Assembly (NCBI RefSeq): GCF_005080685.1
Contig: NZ_CP039371.1
Location: forward strand, 3,906,001 to 3,970,000
Origin: Pseudomonas putida
GTDB taxonomy: Bacteria > Pseudomonadota > Gammaproteobacteria > Pseudomonadales > Pseudomonadaceae
Reading direction: 5' to 3'
DNA length: 64,000 bases
Positions 12,260 through 21,736 of the stretch are shown here, one piece after another (position 1 is the first letter of the stretch; each line of letters begins with the position of its first letter). The translations under genes and the position numbers were made by a program. Under the pieces are notes generated by a model that was given only the letters and a program-made list of their open reading frames with translations, had not been told where the DNA came from and searched no databases.

Positions 12260-13732
12260 ATGAACACTCCCACGAAGTACCAGGATCTCCATCTGCAAGC
12301 CATCGCCGGCCAGTGGCGACCCGGCAGCGCCGGTCGTACCCTGCAGGTATTCGATCCGTTCGACGAACGAGCGCTACTGGAGATTTCCATGGCGGATCGC
12401 AGCGACCTCGACGAAGCCTACGCCAAGGCCGCCGAAGTCCAACCAACCTGGGCCGCCCTGGGACCGTCGGCACGCGCTGCGGTGCTGCTGCGCGCCGCGC
12501 AGATCTTCGACGAACGCCATGAGGAACTGGTCGACTGGATCGTCCGCGAGTCCGGCAGCACCCGGATCAAGGCCGAAGTGGAATGGTCCTCGGCCAAGGC
12601 CATCACCCTCGAGGCCGCCTCGTTCCCCAACCGCGTGCACGGACGCATCGTCGAGAGCGACGTGGCCGCCAAGGAAAGCCGCATCTACCGCAAGCCGCTC
12701 GGCGTGGTCGGGGTGATCAGCCCGTGGAATTTCCCGTTGCACCTCACTCAGCGCTCCCTGGCGCCGGCCCTGGCGCTGGGCAACGCGGTGGTGATCAAGC
12801 CGGCCAGCGACACCCCGGTAACCGGCGGCCTGCTGCTGGCCAAGCTGTTCGAGGAGGCCGGACTGCCGGCCGGTGTGCTCAGCGTGGTGGTCGGCGCCGG
12901 CAGCGAGATCGGCGATGCCTTCGTCCAGCATCCCGTGCCCGCATTGATCTCTTTCACCGGCTCTACCCCGGTGGGGCAGAACATCGCCCGCCAGGTGGGC
13001 GGCGGCGCGCACCTCAAGCACGTGGCGCTGGAGCTGGGCGGCAACAACCCCTTCGTGGTGCTCGCCGATGCCGACCTCGAGCAGGCGGTGAAGGCCGCGG
13101 TGTTCGGCAAGTTCCTGCATCAAGGGCAAATTTGCATGGCGATCAACCGCATCATCGTCGAGGCACCGCTGTACGACGCCTTCGTCGAGCGCTTCGTCGC
13201 GCAGGTACGCGGCCTGCAGGTCGGCGACCCCAGCGATCCGGCCACCGCCATCGGCCCGGTGATCAACCGCAAGCAGTTCGACGGACTGGCCAGGAAGGTC
13301 GAACAGGCCAAGCGCGAAGGCGCCGAGTTGCTGCTGGGCGGCGAATCCCGCGGATTGCTGTTCGCACCCCACGTGTTCGGCGAGGTGACCGCCGAGATGG
13401 AGCTGGCGCGCGAGGAAATCTTCGGCCCGATCGCCGGCATCCTCCGCGCCCGCGACGCCGAGCACGCCCTGGAGCTGGCCAACGGCACCGCCTTCGGTCT
13501 CTCCGCCGCCGTGTTCAGCGGCGACCTGGAGCGTGGCGCGCGCTTCGCCCGGCGCATCCATTCGGGCATGGCCCACGTCAACGACATGTCGGTGGCGGAT
13601 GCGCCGAACGTCCCCTTCGGCGGCGAGAAGAACTCCGGGCTGGGCCGCTTCAACGGCGACTGGGCGATCGAGGAATTCACCACCACCCAATGGGTATCGC
13701 TGCAGACGCAGCCACGCCACTACCCGTTCTAA
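12260..13732 (+). CDS. NAD-dependent aromatic aldehyde dehydrogenase (benzaldehyde/4-hydroxybenzaldehyde/vanillin type)
   Basis: This 490-residue ALDH has [39 protein letters not shown], and catalytic Cys292 in [11 protein letters not shown]. The HLTQRS and GQICMAINR wording is that of aromatic-aldehyde enzymes of the vanillin and benzaldehyde dehydrogenase group. AGGAG lies seven bases before the start. Next to pobA, the simplest reading is 4-hydroxybenzaldehyde to 4-hydroxybenzoate to protocatechuate, with the flavoprotein at the left edge able to make the aldehyde from a para-alkyl phenol. That pathway is inference. A strong hairpin follows the stop. Confidence 0.9.
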   Translation: MNTPTKYQDLHLQAIAGQWRPGSAGRTLQVFDPFDERALLEISMADRSDLDEAYAKAAEVQPTWAALGPSARAAVLLRAAQIFDERHEELVDWIVRESGSTRIKAEVEWSSAKAITLEAASFPNRVHGRIVESDVAAKESRIYRKPLGVVGVISPWNFPLHLTQRSLAPALALGNAVVIKPASDTPVTGGLLLAKLFEEAGLPAGVLSVVVGAGSEIGDAFVQHPVPALISFTGSTPVGQNIARQVGGGAHLKHVALELGGNNPFVVLADADLEQAVKAAVFGKFLHQGQICMAINRIIVEAPLYDAFVERFVAQVRGLQVGDPSDPATAIGPVINRKQFDGLARKVEQAKREGAELLLGGESRGLLFAPHVFGEVTAEMELAREEIFGPIAGILRARDAEHALELANGTAFGLSAAVFSGDLERGARFARRIHSGMAHVNDMSVADAPNVPFGGEKNSGLGRFNGDWAIEEFTTTQWVSLQTQPRHYPF

Positions 13733-13739
13733 AAGCTAC

Positions 13740-13775
13740 CGCCGGGGCAGCCTCCAGGCGAGCCCTGCCCCGGCG
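13740..13775 (+). terminator. Hairpin after the aldehyde dehydrogenase
   Basis: An 11-bp perfect stem, CGCCGGGGCAG pairing with CTGCCCCGGCG around a 14-base loop, starts 8 bases after the ALDH stop. No T-run follows, so it may be a processing or partial terminator signal. Confidence 0.55.
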
Positions 13776-14238
13776 TAAGCGTGGCGCTGGCGCAACGAGC
13801 GCAGCATGAAGGCCATGGTTCGGGCGCGTATTACCTGAGTCCTAAACAATCGCGCTGGAACGAAAGAGCCAACTCCTGAACGGCCCTACCGCTGAAGGCG
13901 CCGTGCATGATGGACAACACGGCTCCAGGTAATCTGCCGTGCGCTCCGGCGGGATTGCCGACCCTCAGTTGGTTTTCCAGGGTGGTCGCGAATACAGGTG
14001 AAGATCGCCTATAAGGCGCGCGTCTCCTCGGGAGTGCCTGGGGCATTCTTGGCCGGATCACAGCGACACGCCACTGCCCGCGTGGCCTGCTCGACGCACG
14101 AACATTGGCTGCATGTGCTGAATAGAAACGCTCGAGCGGGTGGCATTATGAGCGAGGCCATGCCGGCTCAGCCGGGGCTTCTGTCCGCGAACTCGCCCCG
14201 GATGAACAACCTACCGAGAGAGCACAGCTAGCGATGCT
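13776..14238. other. Non-coding or degraded stretch between ALDH and marR remnant
   Basis: About 460 bases show only short open frames without family features. Together with the broken marR copy and the transposase next to it, this looks like decayed DNA at an insertion site. No repeat or operator was recognised. Confidence 0.4.
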
Positions 14239-14638
14239 TCAATCCCGGCCGAGCAGGCCCTTGAGCACGTTCTTGAAGGTGTCGATCTCCGTCGGGCTGA
14301 CGCGGCGAACATCCTCTGCTGCTGCTCCTCGGCGATACGCGCGAGCATTTCCGCATGCTCGATGCCAGCCGCGGTCAATCCGTAATGGCCGCCCTCCTCC
14401 CGTACCAGTCCCTTGCCGGTGAGGATCGCCACGGCCTCTTCTATTTCCCGCGCCGGCATCGCCACCTGGCGCTGCAGTTCTGCCATGCCGAAGGACGAAT
14501 CATGTTCCAGCACCATCAACAATCGCGCCTCGCTGGTACGCAGGCCGGTGGCCATCTGGCGCGGCTGGTAGTCATTCCATCAGCCAGCAGAAGCAGGATG
14601 CGAGCCCGTTCGGCAAGGGCCTGTGCCAGCGTACTCAT
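14239..14638 (-). pseudogene. MarR-family regulator broken by two frameshifts
   Basis: Three reading frames join into one MarR-like protein of about 132 residues. The N-terminus MSTLAQALAERARILLLLAD runs from 14638; after a missing base near 14575 the frame continues WNDYQPRQMATGLRTSEARL, with the winged-helix part MAELQRQVAMPAREIEEAV. After a second missing base near 14303 it ends VSPTEIDTFKNVLKGLLGRD and a stop. Each break fits loss of one base. MarR proteins repress uptake or catabolic operons, so this may be the lost regulator of the neighbouring aromatic genes. It lies about 100 bases from an IS5 transposase, in opposite orientation. Confidence 0.75.
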
Positions 14639-14644
14639 CCTCAT

Positions 14645-15859
14645 CCAGCCTTGCAGGGTAATGAGATCGGAAGGCGTTAAGGAAACTCTGAAGAGGACTT
14701 CCAGATTTGGCAGAATGCCTGATCTCACCCGCCGAGACGCCTGATGAAGCAGATGACCTTCGCCGATGCCGAGTACGCCGGCAAGCGCAAGCAGACCCGC
14801 AAGGAATTGTTCCTTATCGAGATGGATCAGGTGGTGCCGTGGAAGGGTTTGATTACCCTGATCGAGCCGCACTACCCGAAGGGTGAAGGCGGTCGTCCGG
14901 CCTATCCGTTTATGGCGATGCTGCGCATACATCTGATGCAGAACTGGTTCGGCTACAGCGATCCGGCAATGGAGGAAGCGCTCTACGAAACGACCATTCT
15001 GCGCCAGTTTGCTGGGCTGAGCCTGGAGCGCATTCCCGACGAAACCACCATCCTCAACTTCCGTCGCCTGCTGGAAAAGCACGAGCTGGCGGCAGGGATT
15101 TTGGGCGTGATCAATGGCTACCTGGGAGATCGCGGCCTGTCGCTGCGCCAGGGCACCATCGTCGATGCCACGCTGATTCATGCGCCGAGTTCGACCAAGA
15201 ACCAGGACGGCAAGCGCGACCCGGAAATGCACCAGGCCAAGAAAGGCAATCAATGGTACTTCGGCATGAAGGCCCATATCGGTGTGGATGACGAGTCGGG
15301 CCTGGTGCATAGTGTGGTGGGCACGGCGGCCAATGTGGCCGATGTCACGCAGGTCGATAAGCTGCTGCACGGCGACGAAAACGTGGTCTGTGCCGATGCC
15401 GGTTATACCGGAGTGGAGAAACGCCCCGAGCATGAAGGTCGTCAGGTCATCTGGCAAATTGCCGCCCGGCGTAGCACCTACCAGAAACTGGGCAAGCGCA
15501 GCGTCCTGTACAAAGCCAAGCGCAAGATCGAAAAAGCCAAAGCGCAGGTAAGGGCGAAGGTCGAGCACCCGTTCCGGGTGATCAAGCGCCAGTTTGGTTA
15601 TGTGAAGACGCGCTTCCGTGGCCTGGCCAAGAACACGGCACAGCTGCTGACGCTGTTTGCCCTGTCGAATCTGTGGATGGCCCGTCGACATTTACTGAGC
15701 AATGCAGGAGAGGTGCGCCTGTAATGTGGGGAATAGCCGCCGCGAGGTGCTCGCTGCGGCTAAAAAGACAGGAATGAGTCAGTGATCTGAGCGTTTTGGG
15801 TCGACTCGCCACTTTCAAAATCAGCGATGGTCGAAGCCGGCCAGAAGCACATGGCTACT
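14645..15859 (+). mobile_element. IS5-family insertion sequence, ends not resolved
   Basis: A complete transposase gene sits between the marR remnant and the RHS gene end. I searched both flanks by eye for terminal inverted repeats and a target duplication and found none that I trust, so the limits given are the outer bounds. A 15734-15760 hairpin with arms around AGCCGC and GCGGCT follows the transposase stop. Confidence 0.5.
14744..15724 (+). CDS. IS5-family transposase
   Basis: This 326-residue protein starts MKQMTFADAEYAGKRKQTRK and has the IS5-type N-terminal region (GRPAYPFMAMLRIHLMQNWF). The DDE residues are in IVDATLIHAPSS, CADAGYTGVEKR and VEHPFRVIKRQFGYVKTRF. The length is normal and no frameshift is visible, so it may be active. 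It probably moved into the region between the regulator remnant and the RHS locus, and its arrival could explain the short C-terminal end of the RHS gene. Confidence 0.95.
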   Translation: MKQMTFADAEYAGKRKQTRKELFLIEMDQVVPWKGLITLIEPHYPKGEGGRPAYPFMAMLRIHLMQNWFGYSDPAMEEALYETTILRQFAGLSLERIPDETTILNFRRLLEKHELAAGILGVINGYLGDRGLSLRQGTIVDATLIHAPSSTKNQDGKRDPEMHQAKKGNQWYFGMKAHIGVDDESGLVHSVVGTAANVADVTQVDKLLHGDENVVCADAGYTGVEKRPEHEGRQVIWQIAARRSTYQKLGKRSVLYKAKRKIEKAKAQVRAKVEHPFRVIKRQFGYVKTRFRGLAKNTAQLLTLFALSNLWMARRHLLSNAGEVRL

Positions 15860-18800
15860 TCAGACCATCCCTAGAGGTGCCAATACTATACCTGCCACAG
15901 CCATACCAATCTTGAATTCACGGGTTGTGTACAACGGCGGGGCGAACGTATAACTGAAGTGTTCCTCTCGCACATGTCCACTTGGATCGTGAAAGTTCAC
16001 AGGATCGCCGCCACAGTAAACATAGGCTGCGGGACCGCCGACCCCGAATGGACTTGCACTGTCAGGCGTGCGAAAAGACATCATCAGGGGGTCATAGACA
16101 CGATAACTACCAAGGTAATAGCCACCGTCTGGAAGCTGCACCTCGCCTTTAAAGCCGAGCCAATTATCCCAGTTAGGGTCCACGGGACGATGACCGTAAG
16201 GTGAATAGTTGTGATAGGTAATATTACCCGCACTGTCGATACTGGCAAAAACCGTACCGGCCGCATCCCGCAACTCGAAATGCGTCATGGAAGATGCTTT
16301 ACTTTCCGGCGCGAGCACATTGGCTTGACTGAGGTAGCAACCCACACTTTCATTGAGAAGTATTGTCTGCTTTTCAGTAGCGCCGCCCCACATATTCGTA
16401 TTGTTCGTTATTTGACTACGCGCGTAGACCTTGCCTGCTCTATAGTGCAACTGAAAACCCCGCGGCCTATCATCGCCCGTTGTGAAAAGAGCACGCACAC
16501 GGCCTTCGTCATCGTAGGTATACTCCACCCTTGGGTTACCGCCATAGTTAGCGCCTAACCAGTTGCTGCCTTTGACCTTCCCATTATCCAGATAAGATAC
16601 ATGATCCGCGACCCAACGACCTTTTTTATCACTTTTTATAGTCGTACTGGAGTGCTTGGCCAGTAAGCCTGGCACCTTGGAATCAAATTCGCGCTTCATG
16701 ACGGGCGACCAGGACGTGGCGCTGGGACCCGTCAGTTTAGTTTCAATGACGTTACCGAGCTCATCGTACTTGTAAGATTGCTCGATGACGTCGAGGTCGG
16801 TCCTATACGCGTATGATTTATTGTCGGCCGTCCAACTGACAAGCCTCCCATACTGATCATACGTATAGGTATCACTGGCTTGCTGTTTTCCGTTGACACT
16901 CAGTAGTTGCTTGGTCAACCGTCCCTCTGTCAGTTGACGAACTAACTTCAGTGTGGACACGCCATCACATACAAATTCCCTAGACACTTCGTGACCCAGC
17001 AAATCATAAGCATACGTAACGGTCAGCGTACGGCCATTGGCTATATCTTCGATCGTTTCTTGTTGGAGTTGACCATTATCGGCATACACAGACACAGTGA
17101 CACAAGCGTCGCTACGCTGCTCCAGCAAGCGCCCCAGTGCATCGTAGGAATAGGCTGTGACCCTGCCCGCGATGTCGGTCATTTTCAGGATCTTGCCACG
17201 CACACTTAGCTGCAGACTGGTCGATAGCGTTTTTTTGGTATCATCTGTCGCATTGAGGCCTACGGGGCAGGTTTCGGTATAGGTCAGAGTGTCTGGGTCC
17301 CACTGCGAGATATAGCCGGGTAGCGTCGCCGCTGGCTGTTGATTATCGTTTTGGGGAATGGGACTGATACCCTTATAGGTATACTTGTTTTCGACACCGT
17401 TGAGGGTTTGTGAATCCAATTGTCCCCACGCCGTCCAGTGTTGACTACCCAGTGCACGTGACGTCTTGTCACCGGCCTCGAGTGTCAGTCCAGTGGCCCC
17501 GCTAATGGATGCAGCCCCCGCGTACTCATAACGCAACACTCCACCATTGAACTGCTGACTCAGCAGGCGTCCAAGGGGGTCATAGGTATAAGCACGACGC
17601 GTGCTATTGTGCGGTTTGGCCTCAACCAGCCGTCCAAACGCATCGTAAGATGCGACATCCCGCCCCAGGGACGTGAGGCTCTTGCCTTTTTTCTTGAAAC
17701 GCTCTGACCCAACCAATTGACCAAACTCATCGAACTCGAATTTTGTCTGCAGATGCGCATCATTGCTATAGTTGCGAAGGATGAGCGTTCGCTCGTCGGT
17801 ACCGAGTTCGAGTTCTTGCGTATAATTTCCGCGCACCAGTTTTTCCGTGTTTGACGTCACGGAGACCTGCTGTGTGATTTTTTCTGTCGCCTTACCGTTG
17901 CGATCCTTCAACAGCACCGTTTGATCTGAGGATTTCCCATCCGCCTGCCAGACAGTAGTAACTTCACGAGTACTGTGAAGCTTTGACGTATCCTTGTAAT
18001 CAAATTGGATGTACTTCTGCAGACGACCCGCAGAATCGTAGTCGAGAGTATCCAGCTTAACATTTATTTCTCTCGGGGCATTGCCGTAGAGGGTGCAAGT
18101 ATACCCATCATAGGTATATTCAATCTTCTGTACGCATTTCCAGTGACCGTCAGAAGTACTTTTTTTCCATATACCGGTTGCCCTCCCAAACTTATCGAAT
18201 TTTTTTTGCACCCCACCCTTCAAGCCAGTCGTTTCAATCTGATAGCTTTTAGTTTGGGGCAAAAGCGCATAGCTTATGTTGTTATTTTGCAGCACCGTGC
18301 CCCCCTGAGTAATCTTCTCACTTGCCAGGCGCCCTTTGCTGAACCCATACGTTGTCTTAATACCCTGCGTATCAACTGTTTCAATTAGGTACTGACCGTA
18401 TCCGTCACGCGTTTGCTTGGACTCTACCATCCCTGCCTCGCTTGTGGTTTTTGTCGTCTGCGTGGTCCGGCGCGGCTCTTTTTTATCTATTTCATACGTA
18501 TGTTGAACCGTCACTCTGGACGCCTCTATTTCCGCGCCGCTGGCGGTCAGTCGATAGCTAGTGCTTGACGCCAACTTGCCAAAACTGGCTTTTTTGGCAT
18601 CCGAGTGATACGTAAACTCTTCTACTGCCATGGTGCTGTCGCTCCAGTGCGTCAGCTTATAACCCATGCTATTTTTTTTGCTTTGGTCTTTTGCCGCCTG
18701 CTGAATCCCGGGTATGGCAGCCTTAAACTTGTCGCTGATATATTCATCATCTTTAGTTTTTTCAGCACATTCTTCGAGCGCTTTCACCATGTCCGCTACC

Positions 18801-20497
18801 GCGGCGGTCGCTATCTTGAGCTGAACCTTAGATACATCTATTGTCTCAAGCTGGGGTGCCAGTACCGTGAGCGTTCTTGCCAATACCAAGGCGTGAGGGC
18901 GATCAATGAGTGCGTTCTTCATCGGTGTCAGCTTGGTGTAACCGAAATACGTTATCTTGACATCCACCGCCGCTGACGCGGTCTTACGCGTAAAACGTTC
19001 AGACTCAATGTGACTACAGAACCCTACTGCGTCGCCCGGATAGCCCAGTTCTACTGGGAGGTTAAACGTTTCCGTTGCATAATCATTGGTGGCGTACTCA
19101 CGAATCGAGGTAAACTTTTTTACAACACTTGAGGTGAAATTTGTGCTTGGCCTAACATTGCTGAGCAACAGAAACCAGGGCGTGAGCAGCGAAGCGTTTA
19201 TTGTGCGATCAACGTCACTTAATTCAAACTCACTGGATACCGCGTAGCGAGTGTAGTTATTATAATACGTCCACTCCAACTTCTCAGTATCACTCTCGAG
19301 ACTGACAAGATTTCCTTCATGGTCAAATGTTGAGGTGTGATCCTGGAGGGTGCGCCCATCTACCGTGTACGTGGACCGGCATGAGACTAGCCCCTTGCCG
19401 ACATCTTGCTGTAAGTCCAGTGCTTTGATGGCGGTGGCCCCGCCCACGACTGTCGTTATCTTATGTGAGCCATCCTCAGAGAATTCGTATGTAGCAGTGG
19501 CCGTGAGCGCTTTGCCGGTATGGTAATTGACAACTGCTTTGCGCCCGCTGAACACGTACGTTTCTGTGCTATTTTCACCGGCACCGGGTAATTTCACAGT
19601 ACGCGTATGAAGCTTTCCGTCTTTCCACTTCAGCTTTTCTGTCGAATCATAGGGAAACGAATGATTTCCATCCGAATAGGCTACTTTGGTGAGAATACTT
19701 TTCTCGCCGTCGACGCTGGTGATCTTATAGTACGTAGCCTCCACGAGCGGATCGGAGCATTTCATGCTGATTGTTATGCTGCCGTCTTCATACTCCCAAC
19801 TGTAAGTTACTTTTTCTTGCCCAACAGGATATACAACGATTTCATTTAATTTTGGTACATCGCCATCACGATTCCAGCTTGCGGTCAATACCGGGCCGAT
19901 CTCGTCCTTGATTTCGGTTACACGCGGCTGATCCAGGGCGGACTCCCACGTAAAATGGAAGCCTTTACCGAGGGCGTCAACGATGCACCTGAGTAACACC
20001 TTGCTCTGGCCCGATTCTTCAGGTGCACCTACACAATCGAATAGTTCTGACAGGCCACTTTTATGGAGAATGCAGATGGTTTGTTCTTTCAGCGCCTTGT
20101 TCTGGTAGTCCGCACCTTCTGGAAAAGCCTTTTTTCTTTTAAGCAAAAAATCCGATGCATCGAAGAGGTACCCTGGCCCAACGGACGCGTGGCTTGAATC
20201 ATCCTCGGCTCGTCCACTCATACGTCGCCCGTCACTAAGCGGTACGCCTTGAACCTCAACCCCGAATGTCGGATAATTGCCCCCCCCGGTAGCCCGCCAT
20301 GTGCCAGAAGGGTAAATATCAAAGGTCAGATCAGACGCAGCGCTTTCCAACAAGCAACTGGCAGTCAAGTTTATCGGCAGCCCACTGGTTTCACCTAACA
20401 GGCGCGCGAGCGGCAGACTAAACTCACATCGACCGGTGCCTTTATTTACCGAAACAAGAGAATTGATAAAAGCCGCATCAATATCAAAGTTATTCAT
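15860..20497 (-). CDS. RHS/YD-repeat protein with RHS core and very short C-terminal tip
   Basis: The start MNNFDIDAAFINSLVSVNKG is preferred: AGGGAG precedes it, while a longer reading begins with TTG. The protein has 1545 residues, many YD repeats (YDAFGRLVEA, YTYDPLGRLLSQQF, YSYDALGRLLEQRS, YTYDQYGRLVSW, YTYDDEGRVRALF) and the RHS-associated core (WLGFKGEVQLPDGGYYLGSY to DPVNFHDPSGH). Only 37 residues follow DPSGH, ending in a hydrophobic stretch, whereas polymorphic RHS toxins usually carry a tip of 100 residues or more. No PAAR or signal peptide is seen. The gene is visibly richer in A+T than its neighbours, which suggests transfer. No immunity gene is recognised. Confidence 0.9.
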   Translation of the reverse strand: MNNFDIDAAFINSLVSVNKGTGRCEFSLPLARLLGETSGLPINLTASCLLESAASDLTFDIYPSGTWRATGGGNYPTFGVEVQGVPLSDGRRMSGRAEDDSSHASVGPGYLFDASDFLLKRKKAFPEGADYQNKALKEQTICILHKSGLSELFDCVGAPEESGQSKVLLRCIVDALGKGFHFTWESALDQPRVTEIKDEIGPVLTASWNRDGDVPKLNEIVVYPVGQEKVTYSWEYEDGSITISMKCSDPLVEATYYKITSVDGEKSILTKVAYSDGNHSFPYDSTEKLKWKDGKLHTRTVKLPGAGENSTETYVFSGRKAVVNYHTGKALTATATYEFSEDGSHKITTVVGGATAIKALDLQQDVGKGLVSCRSTYTVDGRTLQDHTSTFDHEGNLVSLESDTEKLEWTYYNNYTRYAVSSEFELSDVDRTINASLLTPWFLLLSNVRPSTNFTSSVVKKFTSIREYATNDYATETFNLPVELGYPGDAVGFCSHIESERFTRKTASAAVDVKITYFGYTKLTPMKNALIDRPHALVLARTLTVLAPQLETIDVSKVQLKIATAAVADMVKALEECAEKTKDDEYISDKFKAAIPGIQQAAKDQSKKNSMGYKLTHWSDSTMAVEEFTYHSDAKKASFGKLASSTSYRLTASGAEIEASRVTVQHTYEIDKKEPRRTTQTTKTTSEAGMVESKQTRDGYGQYLIETVDTQGIKTTYGFSKGRLASEKITQGGTVLQNNNISYALLPQTKSYQIETTGLKGGVQKKFDKFGRATGIWKKSTSDGHWKCVQKIEYTYDGYTCTLYGNAPREINVKLDTLDYDSAGRLQKYIQFDYKDTSKLHSTREVTTVWQADGKSSDQTVLLKDRNGKATEKITQQVSVTSNTEKLVRGNYTQELELGTDERTLILRNYSNDAHLQTKFEFDEFGQLVGSERFKKKGKSLTSLGRDVASYDAFGRLVEAKPHNSTRRAYTYDPLGRLLSQQFNGGVLRYEYAGAASISGATGLTLEAGDKTSRALGSQHWTAWGQLDSQTLNGVENKYTYKGISPIPQNDNQQPAATLPGYISQWDPDTLTYTETCPVGLNATDDTKKTLSTSLQLSVRGKILKMTDIAGRVTAYSYDALGRLLEQRSDACVTVSVYADNGQLQQETIEDIANGRTLTVTYAYDLLGHEVSREFVCDGVSTLKLVRQLTEGRLTKQLLSVNGKQQASDTYTYDQYGRLVSWTADNKSYAYRTDLDVIEQSYKYDELGNVIETKLTGPSATSWSPVMKREFDSKVPGLLAKHSSTTIKSDKKGRWVADHVSYLDNGKVKGSNWLGANYGGNPRVEYTYDDEGRVRALFTTGDDRPRGFQLHYRAGKVYARSQITNNTNMWGGATEKQTILLNESVGCYLSQANVLAPESKASSMTHFELRDAAGTVFASIDSAGNITYHNYSPYGHRPVDPNWDNWLGFKGEVQLPDGGYYLGSYRVYDPLMMSFRTPDSASPFGVGGPAAYVYCGGDPVNFHDPSGHVREEHFSYTFAPPLYTTREFKIGMAVAGIVLAPLGMV

Positions 20498-20917
20498 TGT
20501 ACTGACTCCCTTTTCAGACATTGAAATAATAAGACACCTGATACGACATAATGGTCTCTCGTGCTCGACGTGCAACTATCATTAATGACAGTTGACAGTC
20601 TTCTGAGGATATAGGCCTACGCAGACAAAACGCGCTCCATCGGCAACTGCCAAAGCCTCGGCACTATCAAGGACCGCATAAAAATGTTGATAAGGCACAG
20701 GTGAAGAGGCTTTAGCGCTTTTGTCGAAGCGCAGCACGATCCGTCGGCGCGCAACCATTTACAGCCTTTGCACGGACGGCCACATTGGACGATAGGTAGA
20801 ATGGGAGCACCATTGATCGCAGGCTGAAGCACTCCCGCGTATCTCGCCATGCATTAGCCTGCAATGCATTCAGAGCAGCCATTAAGCGTCAGTCGGTCGC
20901 TGAATCGAAGTCAATAG
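20498..20917. other. Region upstream of the RHS gene, no convincing gene
   Basis: These 420 bases hold the RHS ribosome-binding site. A 77-residue minus-strand frame at 20617-20850 has four Cys but no family I know; it is not called. The base composition returns to the GC-rich norm toward 20900, marking the likely right edge of the acquired RHS segment. Confidence 0.4.
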
Positions 20918-21457
20918 TTATTCTCGACTGACGGGAATGTCTCCACCCCCCTTGCCGTCACGCCGCTCACCCATCCACTCATTGACCTTCTGCCCAAACT
21001 CCGCTGGCGCCTTGCGCCCGAAACGCCGCGCCAGATCGAGTATGGTCTGCTGGGCCAACGCCTCTTCCATGCGCTTCTGCGCCCCCAGCATCACCGCATG
21101 GATGGCACAGGTGCCCTCGGTCGCCCAGCCCGGTGGCGAACCCTCGAACAACGTGCAGCGCTCGCGGATTTCGCGGCAGTCGAAGATCTTTTTCTGCCCA
21201 TCGATGGCGCGGACGATATCCAGCACGGTAATTTCGTCCGACGGCCGCGCCAGACGGAAGCCGCCGCGCACGCCTTCGGTAGCCGCTACCAACCCTGCGC
21301 GGGCGAGCTTGGTGAACACCTTGGCCAGGTACTCCTGGGGCACACCCTGCAACTCCGCCAGGTCACGCACGCTGGATTCGCGAGAGTCGCCGCGCTCATC
21401 CACAAGGTACAGCAGGCAATGGATGCCATATTCGACGCCAGCACTGTACAACGACAT
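20918..21457 (-). CDS. Rrf2-family transcriptional regulator with three candidate cluster cysteines
   Basis: The start MSLYSAGVEYGIHCLLYLVD follows GGAGA; the long upstream frame is only the antisense of the flavoprotein gene. The 179-residue protein has an Rrf2 winged helix (SSVRDLAELQGVPQEYLAKV, then GGFRLARPSDEITVLDIV). Cys94, Cys101 and Cys117 are spaced like iron-sulfur ligands of IscR, NsrR and RsrR relatives, so it may sense redox, NO or iron. It is divergent from an NDH-2-like flavoprotein with a 29-bp palindrome between them, the likely target. Confidence 0.88.
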   Translation of the reverse strand: MSLYSAGVEYGIHCLLYLVDERGDSRESSVRDLAELQGVPQEYLAKVFTKLARAGLVAATEGVRGGFRLARPSDEITVLDIVRAIDGQKKIFDCREIRERCTLFEGSPPGWATEGTCAIHAVMLGAQKRMEEALAQQTILDLARRFGRKAPAEFGQKVNEWMGERRDGKGGGDIPVSRE

Positions 21458-21641
21458 ATCAATCTCCGACCAAATCTGTCGCAAATAGTACGCCCCTCCT
21501 GACGGGATGGCAAAGCACCCTACCGCCATTCGTCGGCATTCCGAGACGCATGAATTGCCACTCCCCCCTTGAACCAAGCGGTTTTCGTCGAGAACCATGG
21601 CGGCGTCATCCCGCCCTGCCTGCGGAAAAAGCTTGCCGCCC

Positions 21642-21670
21642 ATAACTACGACAACTACAGTCGTAGTTAT
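21642..21670. promoter_or_regulatory. 29-bp perfect inverted repeat, probable operator
   Basis: The arms ATAACTACGAC and GTCGTAGTTAT are perfect 11-bp inverted repeats separated by 7 bases. The site lies 67 bases upstream of the flavoprotein start and 185 bases from the Rrf2 start. It probably binds the divergent Rrf2 regulator, which is inference. Confidence 0.6.
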
Positions 21671-21736
21671 TCGAGCGGCACGACGCCTGCCATCGAAGCC
21701 AGTCAATCCAGTCATGAACCTTGCGGAGCTTCTTTC

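Noticed and set aside
12374..13720. 448-residue open frame antisense to the aldehyde dehydrogenase
   Set aside because: Composition is typical of an antisense shadow and the plus-strand ALDH is unambiguous.
14645..15859. Terminal inverted repeats of the IS5 element
   Set aside because: Several candidate pairs near 14669 and 15790 were compared by eye, but none matched well enough to fix the ends.
20617..20850. 77-residue Cys-containing frame upstream of the RHS gene
   Set aside because: No recognisable family and no good ribosome-binding site; not enough support to call an immunity gene.
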